Positions 54,263-64,000 of a stretch of DNA of 64,000 bases are shown one piece after another. Below the pieces are notes generated by a model. That model had not been told where the DNA came from and ran no database searches. It saw only the letters and a program-made list of their open reading frames with translations. A program made the translations under genes and the position numbers. The stretch is from Vibrio sp. 05-20-BW147 (GTDB lineage: Bacteria; Pseudomonadota; Gammaproteobacteria; Enterobacterales; Vibrionaceae), in the NCBI RefSeq assembly GCF_013369385.1, contig NZ_SZTO01000009.1:1-64000 (forward strand), given 5' to 3'. Numbering within the stretch: the first letter of the stretch is position 1; each line of letters opens with the position of its first letter.

Positions 54263-55989
54263 TGGGCAAAAAGAATAAGATCACCGTTAAAGCAAAATCC
54301 AGTGAGCAAGAGCCTTCCTTGCTGATTCGTTGGCGTTTCCATTTGGTTCTTGGCTTTGTTTTTCTCGCTTTTGCTGCGTTAGTGACGCGGCTTGCTTTCA
54401 TTCAGGTGATTGAGCCTGACAACTTGATACGTGAAGGCGATTTGCGCTCCATACGTGTCAAGGCCCTTCCTTCTGCACGTGGTATCATTTCTGATCGCAA
54501 TGGTGAACCTTTAGCGGTCAGTGTTCCGGTTGAAGCTGTCTGGGCCGATCCGGTGACGATTTTTAAAGAAAAGGCGCTGGATAATAAACAGCGTTGGTAT
54601 GCGTTAGCCGATGTGTTGGGGCTGCAGCGTGAAGAGTTGATTGAACGTATCGAGCGCAATGAAAACCGCCGCTTCATCTACTTGCAGCGCCAAGTGAGCC
54701 CCGCGATGGCGAACTACATACGCGAGCTTAAAATTCCAGGCGTGGGGCTGAAATCAGAATCGCGCCGCTACTATCCCGCTGGTGAAGTGAGTGCCCATCT
54801 TGTCGGCGTCACAGGGATAGACGGCCATGGCTTGGAAGGCGTTGAGCGTAGTTATGACAACTGGCTAACCGGTGAGGCGGGCAAGCAAACCATTCGTAAG
54901 GACCGTTTCGGTCGAGTCGTTGAGAACATCTCTTATGAAGACAGACAAGAAGGTAAGCCACTTAATTTGACTGTGGACCAACGTTTACAAGCGATTGCCT
55001 ATCGCGCTATCAAACAAGCGGTTGCCGATCACCGTGCTACTTCTGGCTCGGCAGTGATGTTGGATGTGAAAACAGGCGCCGTGTTGGCGATGGTCAACGC
55101 ACCTTCTTATAACCCAAACAATCGCAGTGATTGGCAAAGCTACAAAATGCGCAATCGCATCATCACCGATTCATTGGAGCCCGGCTCCACGGTTAAGCCA
55201 TTTGTGATTCTCGCCGCGTTAGAAAATGGTGTTGCCACCAAAGACACGGTGATCGACACGGGCAACGGTATTTTGCAAGTGGGTGGAAGTCGAGTGCGAG
55301 ATACGAGTAAGGTCGGTAAAGCGGATCTGACCGAAATCCTCAAAAAATCGAGTAATATCGGCGTGACAAAACTGTCGATGGAAATGCCCGTGGAAGCGAT
55401 TCTCGGCATGTACAACTCTGTCGGTTTGGGAGAGCCTTCTGGCTTAAATTTGGTAGGCGAAGTGACCGGTATTTTCCCCACGCGTTCTCGCTGGTCTCCG
55501 ATTGAGAGAGCGACGCTGTCATTTGGTTATGGCTTATCAATCACTCCGATTCAATTGGCTCATGCCTACGCCACCTTGGGAAACTTAGGTAAGTACGAGC
55601 CCATTCATATTATTCAAAGTCATGATCGAGATAACGCTAAACAAGTGGTGTCCAAACAACACGCTCGTGAAGTGCTCAATATGCTGGAAACCGTGACGCA
55701 AAAAGGCGGCTCAGCCAGACGAGCGGCAGTTCCGGGTTACCGGGTTGGGGCGAAAACGGGGACATCACGTAAAGCAACAGCCGGTGGGTATAGCGATGAA
55801 TACATCACCTACACGGCGGGGGTGGCGCCAGTTAGCGATCCGAGAATTGCTTTGGTCGTGGTGGTCAATGAACCACAAGGGGATGATTACTATGGCGGTT
55901 CCGTCGCTTCCCCTGTTTTTTCAGAAATAATGAAAGGTGCCTTGCAAATCTTGAACGTGGCGCCGGATGAGAATGCATTCCAAAACTGA
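54259..55989 (+). CDS. ftsI: Septal peptidoglycan transpeptidase FtsI (PBP3)
   Basis: This 576-aa penicillin-binding protein crosslinks septal peptidoglycan. It has a short cytoplasmic tail, a membrane helix (about 25-45), a pedestal domain and a transpeptidase domain with STVK (nucleophile serine, in [10 protein letters not shown]), SSN (in KKSSNIG) and KTGTS. ATG 54259 overlaps the ftsL stop; ATG 54262 is the next codon and equally possible. Confidence 0.97.
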   Translation: MMGKKNKITVKAKSSEQEPSLLIRWRFHLVLGFVFLAFAALVTRLAFIQVIEPDNLIREGDLRSIRVKALPSARGIISDRNGEPLAVSVPVEAVWADPVTIFKEKALDNKQRWYALADVLGLQREELIERIERNENRRFIYLQRQVSPAMANYIRELKIPGVGLKSESRRYYPAGEVSAHLVGVTGIDGHGLEGVERSYDNWLTGEAGKQTIRKDRFGRVVENISYEDRQEGKPLNLTVDQRLQAIAYRAIKQAVADHRATSGSAVMLDVKTGAVLAMVNAPSYNPNNRSDWQSYKMRNRIITDSLEPGSTVKPFVILAALENGVATKDTVIDTGNGILQVGGSRVRDTSKVGKADLTEILKKSSNIGVTKLSMEMPVEAILGMYNSVGLGEPSGLNLVGEVTGIFPTRSRWSPIERATLSFGYGLSITPIQLAHAYATLGNLGKYEPIHIIQSHDRDNAKQVVSKQHAREVLNMLETVTQKGGSARRAAVPGYRVGAKTGTSRKATAGGYSDEYITYTAGVAPVSDPRIALVVVVNEPQGDDYYGGSVASPVFSEIMKGALQILNVAPDENAFQN

Positions 55990-56020
55990 TTTTTTGCTGA
56001 GCAGAGCTCGGAGAACAACA

Positions 56021-57502
56021 ATGTTAAATAACGTTAGTCTGACAACCTTATTGTCACCTTGGTTTGATTGTCCACAATTGGCGGATATTGATGTTCGCGC
56101 ATTGGAGTTAGACAGTCGTCAGATAAAACAAGGGGATACTTTTGTTGCCATCATTGGTCACGTGGTGGATGGCCGCCAGTATATTGAGAAAGCAATAGAA
56201 CAGGGCGCAAATGCCGTCATTGCTCAATCTTGTCAGCAATACCCTTCCGGCTTGGTGCGCTATCAGCAAAACGTGGTGATTGTCTATCTTGAGAAGCTGG
56301 ACGAAAAACTGTCGCAATTAGCGGGACGCCTGTACCAACATCCTGAGATGTCATTAATTGGTGTGACAGGAACCAATGGCAAAACCACCATCACTCAATT
56401 GATTGCGCAATGGCTAGAGTTAGCCGGGCAAAAAGCCGCGGTGATGGGGACCACTGGCAACGGTTTTCTCAACGCCCTACAGCCAGCGGCCAATACCACG
56501 GGCAATGCGGTTGAGATTCAAAAAACGTTGGCAGACTTACAGCAGCAAGGGGCAAAAGCAACGGCGTTGGAAGTCTCTTCTCATGGCTTAGTTCAGGGGC
56601 GCGTCAAGGCGCTACAGTTTGCCGCTGGTGTGTTTACCAATCTGAGTCGCGATCATTTGGATTATCACGGCACGATGGAAGCCTATGCCAAAGCCAAAAT
56701 GACGCTGTTTACTGAGCACCAGTGTCAGCATGCGATCATCAATTTGGATGACGAAGTGGGTGCGCAGTGGTTTCAAGAGCTACAGCAAGGGGTCGGCGTT
56801 TCATTGTTTCCACAAGATGCAAGTGTAAAAGCACTGTGGGCCAGCTCGGTAGCTTACGCAGAAAGCGGTATTACGATTGAGTTTGATGGCTGCTTTGGCC
56901 AAGGGCGTCTGCACGCGCCATTGATTGGTGAATTTAATGCCACCAACTTACTGCTTGCGTTGGCAACACTGTTAGCCTTAGGCGTTGATAAGCAAGCTTT
57001 ATTGGATTCGGCCGCAAGCCTGCGCCCAGTACTTGGACGTATGGAGCTGTTTCAAGTGAACAGTAAAGCCAAAGTGGTGGTCGATTATGCACATACCCCA
57101 GATGCGCTGGAGAAAGCGCTGCAAGCACTGCGTGTTCACTGTACCGGTCATTTGTGGGCTATTTTCGGCTGTGGTGGTGATCGCGATAAAGGCAAGCGAC
57201 CCATGATGGCTGAGATTGCAGAGCGTCTGGCCGATCACGTCGTGCTTACCGACGACAACCCACGCAGTGAAGATCCCGCCATGATTGTGCAAGATATGCT
57301 GGCGGGCTTAACCCGTGTGGACAGTGCAGTGGTTGAGCACGATCGCTTCAGTGCGCTTCAATACGCGCTCGATAATGCACAAGCGGATGACATCATTTTG
57401 TTGGCAGGCAAAGGCCATGAAGATTATCAAGTATTAAAACAGGAAACCGTTCACTATTCAGATCGTGAATCGGCTCAACAACTGTTAGGAATTGCATCAT
57501 GA
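56021..57502 (+). CDS. murE: UDP-MurNAc-tripeptide synthetase MurE
   Basis: This 493-aa ligase adds meso-diaminopimelate to UDP-MurNAc-L-Ala-D-Glu. The ATP loop [14 protein letters not shown] (about 109-122) and the DNPRSEDP motif (about 410-417), which specifies diaminopimelate rather than lysine, are present. ATG 56021 has GGAG 8 bp upstream; the open frame extends upstream to 55967 inside ftsI but those residues do not fit the family. Confidence 0.97.
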   Translation: MLNNVSLTTLLSPWFDCPQLADIDVRALELDSRQIKQGDTFVAIIGHVVDGRQYIEKAIEQGANAVIAQSCQQYPSGLVRYQQNVVIVYLEKLDEKLSQLAGRLYQHPEMSLIGVTGTNGKTTITQLIAQWLELAGQKAAVMGTTGNGFLNALQPAANTTGNAVEIQKTLADLQQQGAKATALEVSSHGLVQGRVKALQFAAGVFTNLSRDHLDYHGTMEAYAKAKMTLFTEHQCQHAIINLDDEVGAQWFQELQQGVGVSLFPQDASVKALWASSVAYAESGITIEFDGCFGQGRLHAPLIGEFNATNLLLALATLLALGVDKQALLDSAASLRPVLGRMELFQVNSKAKVVVDYAHTPDALEKALQALRVHCTGHLWAIFGCGGDRDKGKRPMMAEIAERLADHVVLTDDNPRSEDPAMIVQDMLAGLTRVDSAVVEHDRFSALQYALDNAQADDIILLAGKGHEDYQVLKQETVHYSDRESAQQLLGIAS

Positions 57503-58860
57503 TTGAAACCTCACTGAGTCATTTAGCACAGCTTACGCAAGGGCAATTGCTTGGCGAAGATATTGTCTTTTCCGCGGTCTCAACCGATACACGTCATATT
57601 CCTGAGCAAGCGTTGTTTATTGCGCTGGTGGGCGAACGTTTTGATGCGCATGATTTTTGTCATCAAGCGGTGGACGCAGGTGCTGTCGCATTGCTGGTGG
57701 AGCGAGCGCTGGATCTTCCCATCGCACAAGTGGTGGTCAAAGATACAAAAATTGCACTCGGTCAGCTCGGAGCGGATGTACATCAGCGCAGTCAAACCCC
57801 CACCGTGGCGATCACGGGCAGTTGCGGCAAAACCACGGTGAAAGAGATGGTGGCCAGTATTCTGCAGCAAAAAGGAAAAGTGCTGTTCACTGCGGGTAAC
57901 TTCAACAATGATATTGGTGCACCGCTAACCTTGTTACGATCGGAGCCAGAAGACGATTTCGCGGTGATTGAACTTGGTGCCAATCACATTGGTGAAATTG
58001 CTTATACCACTCAGCTTGTTCAGCCCGATGTGGCGTTGGTGAACAATGTGGCTGCCGCGCATCTTGAAGGGTTTGGCTCGATAGATGGTGTGAAACAAGC
58101 GAAAGGGGAGATCTACCAAGGTTTACCAACGGGTGGGATTGCCATTGTCAATCTAGACAGTAACGGTGGTGACCACTGGACACAGGTCCTAGCAGATAAA
58201 CAAGTGGTGACGTTTTCAGCCACTTCCGAACAGGCTGATTTCTATGCAACAGATATCGTCCTCAATCGTGAAGGCAAGGCGTCATTCATAATGCAGATGC
58301 CAACTGAAAGCGTACCTGTATCTCTGGGCATCATTGGCAAACACAACGTCGCCAATGCGATTGCCGCCAGTATTATCGCATTGCAGTTTGGTGCCAGTTT
58401 AGCGCAAATTCAATCAGGATTGCTCAATCTCATGCCCGTTAAAGGGCGAGTTGATGTTCAACAATTAGCCGACAACATCAAACTGATTGATGACAGTTAT
58501 AATGCCAGTGTGCCTGCAATGAAGGCGGCGGTGGACCTCTTAGGTAGTTTTACCGGACAGCGTTGGTTAGTTTTAGGTTATATGGCGGAATTGGGTGATG
58601 AAAGTCTTGCACTTCATCGTCAAGTCGGTGAACATGCTGCCCCATTAAATTTTGAACACGTCCTTACCTATGGTGAGGATACAAGGATCATTAGCCAGTT
58701 GTGTGGTGGAAAACACTTTTCAGACCATGGTGAAATGATTGCATACATCAAGCAGAATTTGGCCAACGAAAACGGAGCCTGTCATACCGTTCTGGTCAAA
58801 GGCGCAAACTCTGCTGGCATGAGTAAAGTTGCTGCTGCTTTGAAGGAGAACTATCAATGA
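57499..58860 (+). CDS. murF: UDP-MurNAc-tripeptide D-Ala-D-Ala ligase MurF
   Basis: This 453-aa ligase completes the pentapeptide by adding D-Ala-D-Ala. The ATP loop [14 protein letters not shown] (about 105-118), the central [14 protein letters not shown] [12 protein letters not shown] stretch and the [14 protein letters not shown] motif identify it. It overlaps murE and mraY by 4 bp on each side, so the three are coupled. Confidence 0.97.
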   Translation: MIETSLSHLAQLTQGQLLGEDIVFSAVSTDTRHIPEQALFIALVGERFDAHDFCHQAVDAGAVALLVERALDLPIAQVVVKDTKIALGQLGADVHQRSQTPTVAITGSCGKTTVKEMVASILQQKGKVLFTAGNFNNDIGAPLTLLRSEPEDDFAVIELGANHIGEIAYTTQLVQPDVALVNNVAAAHLEGFGSIDGVKQAKGEIYQGLPTGGIAIVNLDSNGGDHWTQVLADKQVVTFSATSEQADFYATDIVLNREGKASFIMQMPTESVPVSLGIIGKHNVANAIAASIIALQFGASLAQIQSGLLNLMPVKGRVDVQQLADNIKLIDDSYNASVPAMKAAVDLLGSFTGQRWLVLGYMAELGDESLALHRQVGEHAAPLNFEHVLTYGEDTRIISQLCGGKHFSDHGEMIAYIKQNLANENGACHTVLVKGANSAGMSKVAAALKENYQ

Positions 58861-59939
58861 TCATTTGGCTTGCCGAGCTGCTACAGCCATATTTTTCCTT
58901 TTTCCGACTGTTTGAATACTTGTCGTTTCGCGCGATTCTAAGTGTTTTAACGGCGCTTGGTTTATCTTTATGGATGGGACCAAGACTCATTAAACGCTTA
59001 CAGTTGTTGCAAATTGGACAGGTTGTTCGTAACGAAGGTCCAGAATCTCACTTCAGTAAACGTGGCACACCAACCATGGGTGGTGTGATGATTCTGGCTG
59101 CGATCTCTATCACCATTTTGTTGTGGGCTAACCTTTCAAACCCTTACGTTTGGGCGGTGCTAGCGGTGTTGATTGGCTACGGTGCGATCGGGTTTGTTGA
59201 TGATTATCGTAAAGTGGTGCGTAAAAATACCGATGGTTTGATTGCCCGTTGGAAGTACTTCTGGCAGTCAACCATTGCACTGGTAGTGGCTTTCGCTCTA
59301 TACGCATATGGAAAAGATACCGCAGCGACTCAGTTGGTTGTGCCTTTCTTCAAAGATGTGATGCCTCAGCTAGGGCTGATGTACATCGTTTTGACCTATT
59401 TTGTGATAGTCGGTACCAGCAACGCAGTGAACTTAACTGATGGTCTAGATGGTTTGGCGATCATGCCTACGGTTTTGGTGGCTGCAGGGTTTGCCGTGAT
59501 TGCTTGGGCAACTGGCAACGTCAATTTTTCTCAGTATCTTCACATTCCGTATCTGCCTCACGCCTCTGAACTGGTGGTGGTATGTACTGCCATCGTCGGT
59601 GCCGGTTTGGGCTTCTTATGGTTTAACACTTACCCAGCACAAGTTTTTATGGGCGACGTTGGCTCGCTGGCGCTTGGTGGCGCGTTGGGAACAATCGCAG
59701 TGCTGGTTCGCCAAGAGCTGGTGTTAGTGATCATGGGCGGCGTATTTGTCATGGAAACCCTATCTGTTATTTTGCAGGTTGGTTCATACAAGCTACGTGG
59801 CCAACGTATTTTCCGCATGGCACCTATTCACCATCATTACGAGCTAAAAGGTTGGCCAGAGCCACGTGTTATTGTGCGCTTTTGGATCATTTCTATGGTT
59901 CTGGTGCTGATTGGTTTAGCGACTCTGAAAGTGCGTTAA
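58857..59939 (+). CDS. mraY: Phospho-MurNAc-pentapeptide transferase MraY
   Basis: This 360-aa inner-membrane enzyme makes lipid I by joining phospho-MurNAc-pentapeptide to undecaprenyl phosphate. Ten membrane helices, the GFVDDYRK active-site aspartates (about 113-120), [10 protein letters not shown] (about 190-199) and the [15 protein letters not shown] loop (about 319-333) are visible. It overlaps murF by 4 bp and uses the lipid carrier recycled by UppP in this same window. Confidence 0.98.
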   Translation: MIIWLAELLQPYFSFFRLFEYLSFRAILSVLTALGLSLWMGPRLIKRLQLLQIGQVVRNEGPESHFSKRGTPTMGGVMILAAISITILLWANLSNPYVWAVLAVLIGYGAIGFVDDYRKVVRKNTDGLIARWKYFWQSTIALVVAFALYAYGKDTAATQLVVPFFKDVMPQLGLMYIVLTYFVIVGTSNAVNLTDGLDGLAIMPTVLVAAGFAVIAWATGNVNFSQYLHIPYLPHASELVVVCTAIVGAGLGFLWFNTYPAQVFMGDVGSLALGGALGTIAVLVRQELVLVIMGGVFVMETLSVILQVGSYKLRGQRIFRMAPIHHHYELKGWPEPRVIVRFWIISMVLVLIGLATLKVR

Positions 59940-59974
59940 GTGGTTATTCACTCTTTTTAACGGTGTAGATAGAT

Positions 59975-61297
59975 ATGGATCGTTGGCAAGACATCAGACA
60001 GGTTGTGGTTGTAGGGCTCGGTATTACCGGGCTCTCCGTCGTTAGACATTTACAAAAAACACAACCTCACGTCGAAATAAAAGTCATGGATACGCGTCAA
60101 ACTCCTCCTGGAGCGGATAAGTTGCCTGAAGCATTACCACTTCATGTTGGAGGTTGGAACGAGGCCTGGCTCGCTGAAGCAGATTTGGTCGTTACTAACC
60201 CTGGCATCGCTTTAGCAACACCGCAAATTCAAACGGTGTTAGCGCGCGGCATACCAGTGGTTGGTGATATTGAGTTGTTTGCTTGGGCGGCAAATAAACC
60301 CGTCATCGCGATTACTGGCTCAAATGGCAAAAGCACCGTCACGGATTTAACCGGAGTGATGGCGAATGCCTGTGGGGTGAAATGCGCCATTGGCGGCAAT
60401 ATCGGTGTCCCTGCATTGGATCTGCTTGATCAAGATGTTGATTTGTATGTGCTTGAACTGTCGAGTTTTCAGTTGGAGACTACATCAAGTCTTGCTCTTG
60501 TTGCAGCCGCTTTTTTGAATCTTTCTGAAGATCATATGGATCGCTACCAAGGCATGGATGACTATCGCCAAGCTAAACTGCGTATTTTCCATCACGCACA
60601 AACTGGCGTAGTGAACCGTGATGATAAGCAAACCTATCCAGATTCGCTTCTGGCTTCGCTTCCTCTTGTCTCCTTTGGCTTCGATGAGCAAGAATTTGGC
60701 CTTATTCAATATCAAGGTGAATCATGGTTGGCTGAAAATCAGCAACCCATTATCCCTTGCCATGCATTGAAGTTGGTTGGACAACACAATGTTGCCAACG
60801 TCCTCGTTGTGCTGGCTTTACTCTCTTGCGCGGGCATTGACTACCGTAAGGGTTTGAGCGCGCTGAAGTCTTACACCGGGTTGACACACCGATGCCAAGT
60901 TGTCGCAGATAATCGTGGTGTCAAATGGGTTAATGATTCAAAAGCCACCAATTTAGCCAGCACTCAAGCAGCACTGTCAGGGTTGAACTGCACTGGCAAA
61001 CTCTATCTGCTGGTCGGGGGTGATGGTAAAGGTGCAGATTTCTCACCGTTGCAGCCGATTCTCGAGCAGTTGAATCTGCAACTATGTTGTTTTGGTGCTG
61101 ATGGTGATGAGTTTATGCCGCTTCATCCTTCCGCTATGCGTTTTATCTGTATGGAAGATGTGATTGAACATATATCTCCACGTTTGCAATCGGGAGATAT
61201 GGTGATGCTTTCTCCTGCATGTGCTAGTTTTGACCAATTCAGTAACTTTATGGCTCGAGGCGATCGATTCGCACAGTTGGCGCGTCAATATGCTTAA
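59975..61297 (+). CDS. murD: UDP-MurNAc-L-Ala:D-Glu ligase MurD
   Basis: This 440-aa ligase adds D-glutamate to UDP-MurNAc-L-Ala. It has an N-terminal Rossmann domain ([16 protein letters not shown]), ATP loop [14 protein letters not shown] (about 112-125) and the C-terminal domain with [20 protein letters not shown] (about 303-322). It begins 35 bp after mraY. Confidence 0.97.
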   Translation: MDRWQDIRQVVVVGLGITGLSVVRHLQKTQPHVEIKVMDTRQTPPGADKLPEALPLHVGGWNEAWLAEADLVVTNPGIALATPQIQTVLARGIPVVGDIELFAWAANKPVIAITGSNGKSTVTDLTGVMANACGVKCAIGGNIGVPALDLLDQDVDLYVLELSSFQLETTSSLALVAAAFLNLSEDHMDRYQGMDDYRQAKLRIFHHAQTGVVNRDDKQTYPDSLLASLPLVSFGFDEQEFGLIQYQGESWLAENQQPIIPCHALKLVGQHNVANVLVVLALLSCAGIDYRKGLSALKSYTGLTHRCQVVADNRGVKWVNDSKATNLASTQAALSGLNCTGKLYLLVGGDGKGADFSPLQPILEQLNLQLCCFGADGDEFMPLHPSAMRFICMEDVIEHISPRLQSGDMVMLSPACASFDQFSNFMARGDRFAQLARQYA

Positions 61298-61355
61298 GCG
61301 CTCGTTCTGCGTTTATTTTCGCACGGCATGATTTGGGGTGATGTGATTTTTGGTG

Positions 61356-62549
61356 ATGGTAGGTACAAGCAAAAAAAATATGCTCGGTTGGTTTCGCCAC
61401 TCACCGCCAGAGGCCTTATTTGATAGGCAGCTGGTTTGGATTGCGCTCGGGCTGATGCTGACGGGGCTCGTAATGGTCACCTCTGCTTCCTTTCCTATCA
61501 GTTCGCGTCTGACCGACCAGCCATTTCACTTTATGTTTCGCCATGCCATGTTTTTATGCTTGGCGTTAGGCACGTCAGCGGTGGTACTGCAAGTCCCGCT
61601 GGATAAGTGGCAACGCTATAGTCACTATTTACTCGGCCTCGCGTTTGCGTTGTTGGTGGTGGTTTTGCTGGCTGGTAAATCGGTCAATGGCGCCTCACGT
61701 TGGATCCCTCTAGGGCTTTTTAACCTACAGCCTGCAGAAGTGGCCAAGCTTGCACTGTTTATCTTTATGTCCGGCTACCTCGTTCGCAAGCAAGACGAAG
61801 TTCGAGCGACCTTCTTCGGTGGCTTTATGAAACCGATTATGGTGTTTGGTGCGTTGGCATTGTTACTCTTAGGCCAGCCAGATCTTGGTACTGTAGTGGT
61901 TATGCTGGTAACGCTCTTTGGTATGCTTTTTATCGCAGGAGCGAAGCTAAGCCAGTTCTTAGCGCTAATGGTGGCGGGGATTAGTGCGGTCGTGGGGCTG
62001 ATTTTAATCGAGCCTTATCGTGTTCGGCGGGTAACGTCGTTCTTAGACCCTTGGGAAGACCCGTTCGGCAGCGGTTATCAGTTGACTCAATCATTAATGG
62101 CGTTTGGTCGCGGTGAATGGTTTGGTCAAGGCCTTGGTAACTCGATTCAAAAGCTGGAATACCTGCCTGAAGCGCATACCGACTTTGTGTTTGCTGTCAT
62201 GGCGGAGGAGCTGGGTTTTGTTGGTGTCGTTTTGATCCTCGCACTGATTTTTAGTTTGGTGGTGAAGGCCGTCTTTATTGGTAAGAAAGCCTTTGAACAC
62301 CAACTGCAATTTGGTGGTTATCTCGCCTTTGGTATCGGTATTTGGTTTGCGTTTCAGACCTTGGTTAACGTTGGTGCTGCTGCGGGTATGGTTCCGACAA
62401 AAGGATTAACGTTACCTCTCATTAGTTACGGTGGTTCAAGTTTAATTATCATGTCTATCGCCGTCTCGATATTACTCAGAATTGATCACGAATGCCGATT
62501 GCTCTCGGCAGAGAACAAAGCAGATTTACAGACAGATGAAAAAGAATAA
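61356..62549 (+). CDS. ftsW: Septal peptidoglycan polymerase FtsW
   Basis: This 397-aa SEDS glycosyltransferase polymerises septal glycan strands with FtsI. About ten membrane helices are visible with the SEDS signatures [19 protein letters not shown]-like [10 protein letters not shown] and [21 protein letters not shown] 61356 is chosen; TTG 61350 and GTG 61353 directly before it are possible. Its end overlaps murG by 14 bp. Confidence 0.95.
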   Translation: MVGTSKKNMLGWFRHSPPEALFDRQLVWIALGLMLTGLVMVTSASFPISSRLTDQPFHFMFRHAMFLCLALGTSAVVLQVPLDKWQRYSHYLLGLAFALLVVVLLAGKSVNGASRWIPLGLFNLQPAEVAKLALFIFMSGYLVRKQDEVRATFFGGFMKPIMVFGALALLLLGQPDLGTVVVMLVTLFGMLFIAGAKLSQFLALMVAGISAVVGLILIEPYRVRRVTSFLDPWEDPFGSGYQLTQSLMAFGRGEWFGQGLGNSIQKLEYLPEAHTDFVFAVMAEELGFVGVVLILALIFSLVVKAVFIGKKAFEHQLQFGGYLAFGIGIWFAFQTLVNVGAAAGMVPTKGLTLPLISYGGSSLIIMSIAVSILLRIDHECRLLSAENKADLQTDEKE

Positions 62550-63603
62550 AAGATTAATGGTCATGGCTGGAGGCACGGGTGGACACGTTTTTCCTGGCTT
62601 GGCGGTGGCGAAAAAATTACAGCAACAAGGTTGGGAAATCCGTTGGCTCGGAACCGCGGATCGTATGGAAGCCGAGTTGGTGCCTAAACACGGTATTGAC
62701 ATCGATTTCATTCAAGTAAAAGGGCTGCGTGGCCAAGGAGTTAAGCGATTACTGCTTGCCCCATTCCAAATCATTAACGCCATCTTTCAAGCGAAAGCGC
62801 ACATCAAACGCTGGCAGCCAGATGCCGTGTTAGGGATGGGCGGCTACGTAAGTGGTCCTGGTGGTATTGCTGCTTGGCTATCTGGCATTCCAGTGGTTTT
62901 GCATGAACAAAATGCCGTTGCAGGTTTAACTAATCAGTGGCTTGCGAAGATCGCGAGAAAAGTGTTTCAGGCTTTTCCTGGGGCGTTTCAAAATGCTCAG
63001 GTGGTTGGCAATCCAGTGCGAGACGATGTGGCCGCCCTGCCCGAGCCGATGCAACGTATGCAAGATAGACAGGGACCGATTCGTATCCTTGTGATGGGTG
63101 GCAGCCAAGGAGCTCGTATACTGAACCAAACCATGCCAGAGGTAATGGCACAGTTAGGTACTGGATTTGAAGTGCGTCATCAAGCGGGTAAAGGTAACGC
63201 AGATGAGGTTCGTCAAGCGTATCATCAACGTGCAGTTGAGCATGTTGATGTCATGGAATTTATCGATGATGTTGCTGCGCAGTATGCATGGGCGGATTTG
63301 TTAGTGTGCCGCTCTGGCGCTCTAACGGTGTCGGAAATTTCCGCGGCAGGCGTGGGCGCTATTTTCATTCCTTTCATGCACAAAGATCGTCAACAAGCGT
63401 TGAATGCAGATCATCTCGTGGCGTGCGGAGCCGCACTGATGATTGAGCAGCCGCAGCTGACATCGGACAAGCTGGCGGGAGATATACAAAAATTAGGTCG
63501 AGATCAATTGCTCTTCATGGCTTTACAAGCAAGAGCCGCAGCGCAGAGTAATGCCGACCAAGTTGTGGCTGATGCCATCATCGCCCTAACTGAACAGAAA
63601 TAA
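62536..63603 (+). CDS. murG: UDP-GlcNAc:lipid I transferase MurG
   Basis: This 355-aa membrane-associated glycosyltransferase makes lipid II. The N-terminal [18 protein letters not shown] loop (about 8-25), [10 protein letters not shown] and the C-terminal [20 protein letters not shown] donor-binding segment are clear. ATG 62536 gives the family start and length; the open frame reaches back to 62482 inside ftsW. It is followed 12 bp later by murC. Confidence 0.97.
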   Translation: MKKNKRLMVMAGGTGGHVFPGLAVAKKLQQQGWEIRWLGTADRMEAELVPKHGIDIDFIQVKGLRGQGVKRLLLAPFQIINAIFQAKAHIKRWQPDAVLGMGGYVSGPGGIAAWLSGIPVVLHEQNAVAGLTNQWLAKIARKVFQAFPGAFQNAQVVGNPVRDDVAALPEPMQRMQDRQGPIRILVMGGSQGARILNQTMPEVMAQLGTGFEVRHQAGKGNADEVRQAYHQRAVEHVDVMEFIDDVAAQYAWADLLVCRSGALTVSEISAAGVGAIFIPFMHKDRQQALNADHLVACGAALMIEQPQLTSDKLAGDIQKLGRDQLLFMALQARAAAQSNADQVVADAIIALTEQK

Positions 63604-63615
63604 GAGAACAGGTTA

Positions 63616-64000
63616 ATGACTATTCAACACAAGCAAGATCTTGCACAGATTCGCGCCATGGTTCCAGAGATGCGCCGAGTAAAATCCATCCACTTTATTG
63701 GTATTGGTGGCGCTGGCATGAGCGGCATTGCCGAAGTATTGCTCAATGAGGGGTATCAAATCACCGGTTCTGATATTGCGGAAAATGCTGTTACGCAGCG
63801 TCTGGCGGAAAAAGGTGCCAAAGTCTATATCGGTCATCAAGCGAGTAATGTTACAGAAGCCAGTGTTGTGGTCGTTTCCACCGCGATTAATGAGGCTAAC
63901 CCAGAAGTCAAAGCGGCGCGTGAAGCTCGCATTCCGGTTGTTCGCCGTGCAGAAATGCTGGCGGAACTGATGCGTTTTCGTCATGGTATCGCCGTCGCTG
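63616..64000 (+). CDS. murC: UDP-MurNAc:L-alanine ligase MurC (5' part, cut by window edge)
   Basis: The first 128 codons are present. [19 protein letters not shown] is followed by the Rossmann motif [20 protein letters not shown] (about 27-46), and VVVSTAI and [12 protein letters not shown] follow as in MurC. It adds the first amino acid of the peptide stem. AGGTTA lies just before the ATG. The gene continues beyond the right edge. Confidence 0.96.
   Translation, partial: MTIQHKQDLAQIRAMVPEMRRVKSIHFIGIGGAGMSGIAEVLLNEGYQITGSDIAENAVTQRLAEKGAKVYIGHQASNVTEASVVVVSTAINEANPEVKAAREARIPVVRRAEMLAELMRFRHGIAVA

Overview
The window is chromosomal DNA from a Vibrio-like gammaproteobacterium. The gene order (rpsU-yqeY-dnaG-rpoD next to tsaD, an alpha/beta hydrolase, plsY, folB, folK, uppP, then tolC-nudF-cpdA-parE-parC, a petABC operon between rpsI and sspA, and rnpB beside the mra/mur cluster) and the protein sequences fit the genus well. 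V. vulnificus or a near relative is a reasonable guess, but the species cannot be fixed from the sequence alone.

About 1-5.4 kb is the end of an integrated mobile element that runs off the left edge. It abuts the 3' end of a tRNA-Ile2(CAU) gene just downstream of rpoD. From memory this is the locus that holds VSP-II in V. cholerae (there usually annotated tRNA-Met), but the content here is different. Two perfect 170-bp inverted repeats (1-170 and 4439-4608) enclose six genes: a small lysine-rich protein and a zeta-toxin-like P-loop kinase (translationally coupled, leftward), a 120-aa unknown protein and a P4-type tyrosine integrase (coupled, rightward), a small acidic protein whose C-terminus copies the linker and acidic tip of single-stranded DNA-binding protein (SSB), and a membrane-anchored coiled-coil protein facing the other way. 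A 0.75-kb non-coding flank with short repeats separates this module from the tRNA. This is the most novel part of the window.

From 5.4 kb onward the window is conserved core genome. 5.4-10.1 kb is the macromolecular synthesis operon (rpsU-yqeY-dnaG-rpoD, leftward) followed by tRNA-Ile2. 10.3-18.3 kb holds tsaD, a hydrolase, plsY, folB-folK-uppP, cca and a fused GspA-GspB secretin-assembly protein. 18.4-29.6 kb holds ygiM, a phosphate transporter with its PhoU-like partner, the triphosphatase ygiF, a potassium channel, a chemoreceptor, glnE and hldE. 29.7-38.2 kb holds tolC, the nudF-yqiB-cpdA-yqiA-parE-parC series and a structured yqiA-parE spacer. 38.2-47.9 kb holds degS, degQ, zapG, zapE, rplM-rpsI, petABC and sspAB. 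48.0-52.8 kb holds dolP-diaA-yraN, lpoA, rsmI and rnpB, whose RNA carries a threefold 24-nt repeat in the P3 region. 53.0-64.0 kb is the division and cell-wall cluster rsmH-ftsL-ftsI-murE-murF-mraY-murD-ftsW-murG-murC, with no mraZ in front and murC cut by the right edge.

Most core genes form short operons closed by clear intrinsic terminators; the promoters listed were read by eye and are untested. Start codons were moved inward wherever a Shine-Dalgarno site or family N-terminus supported it.
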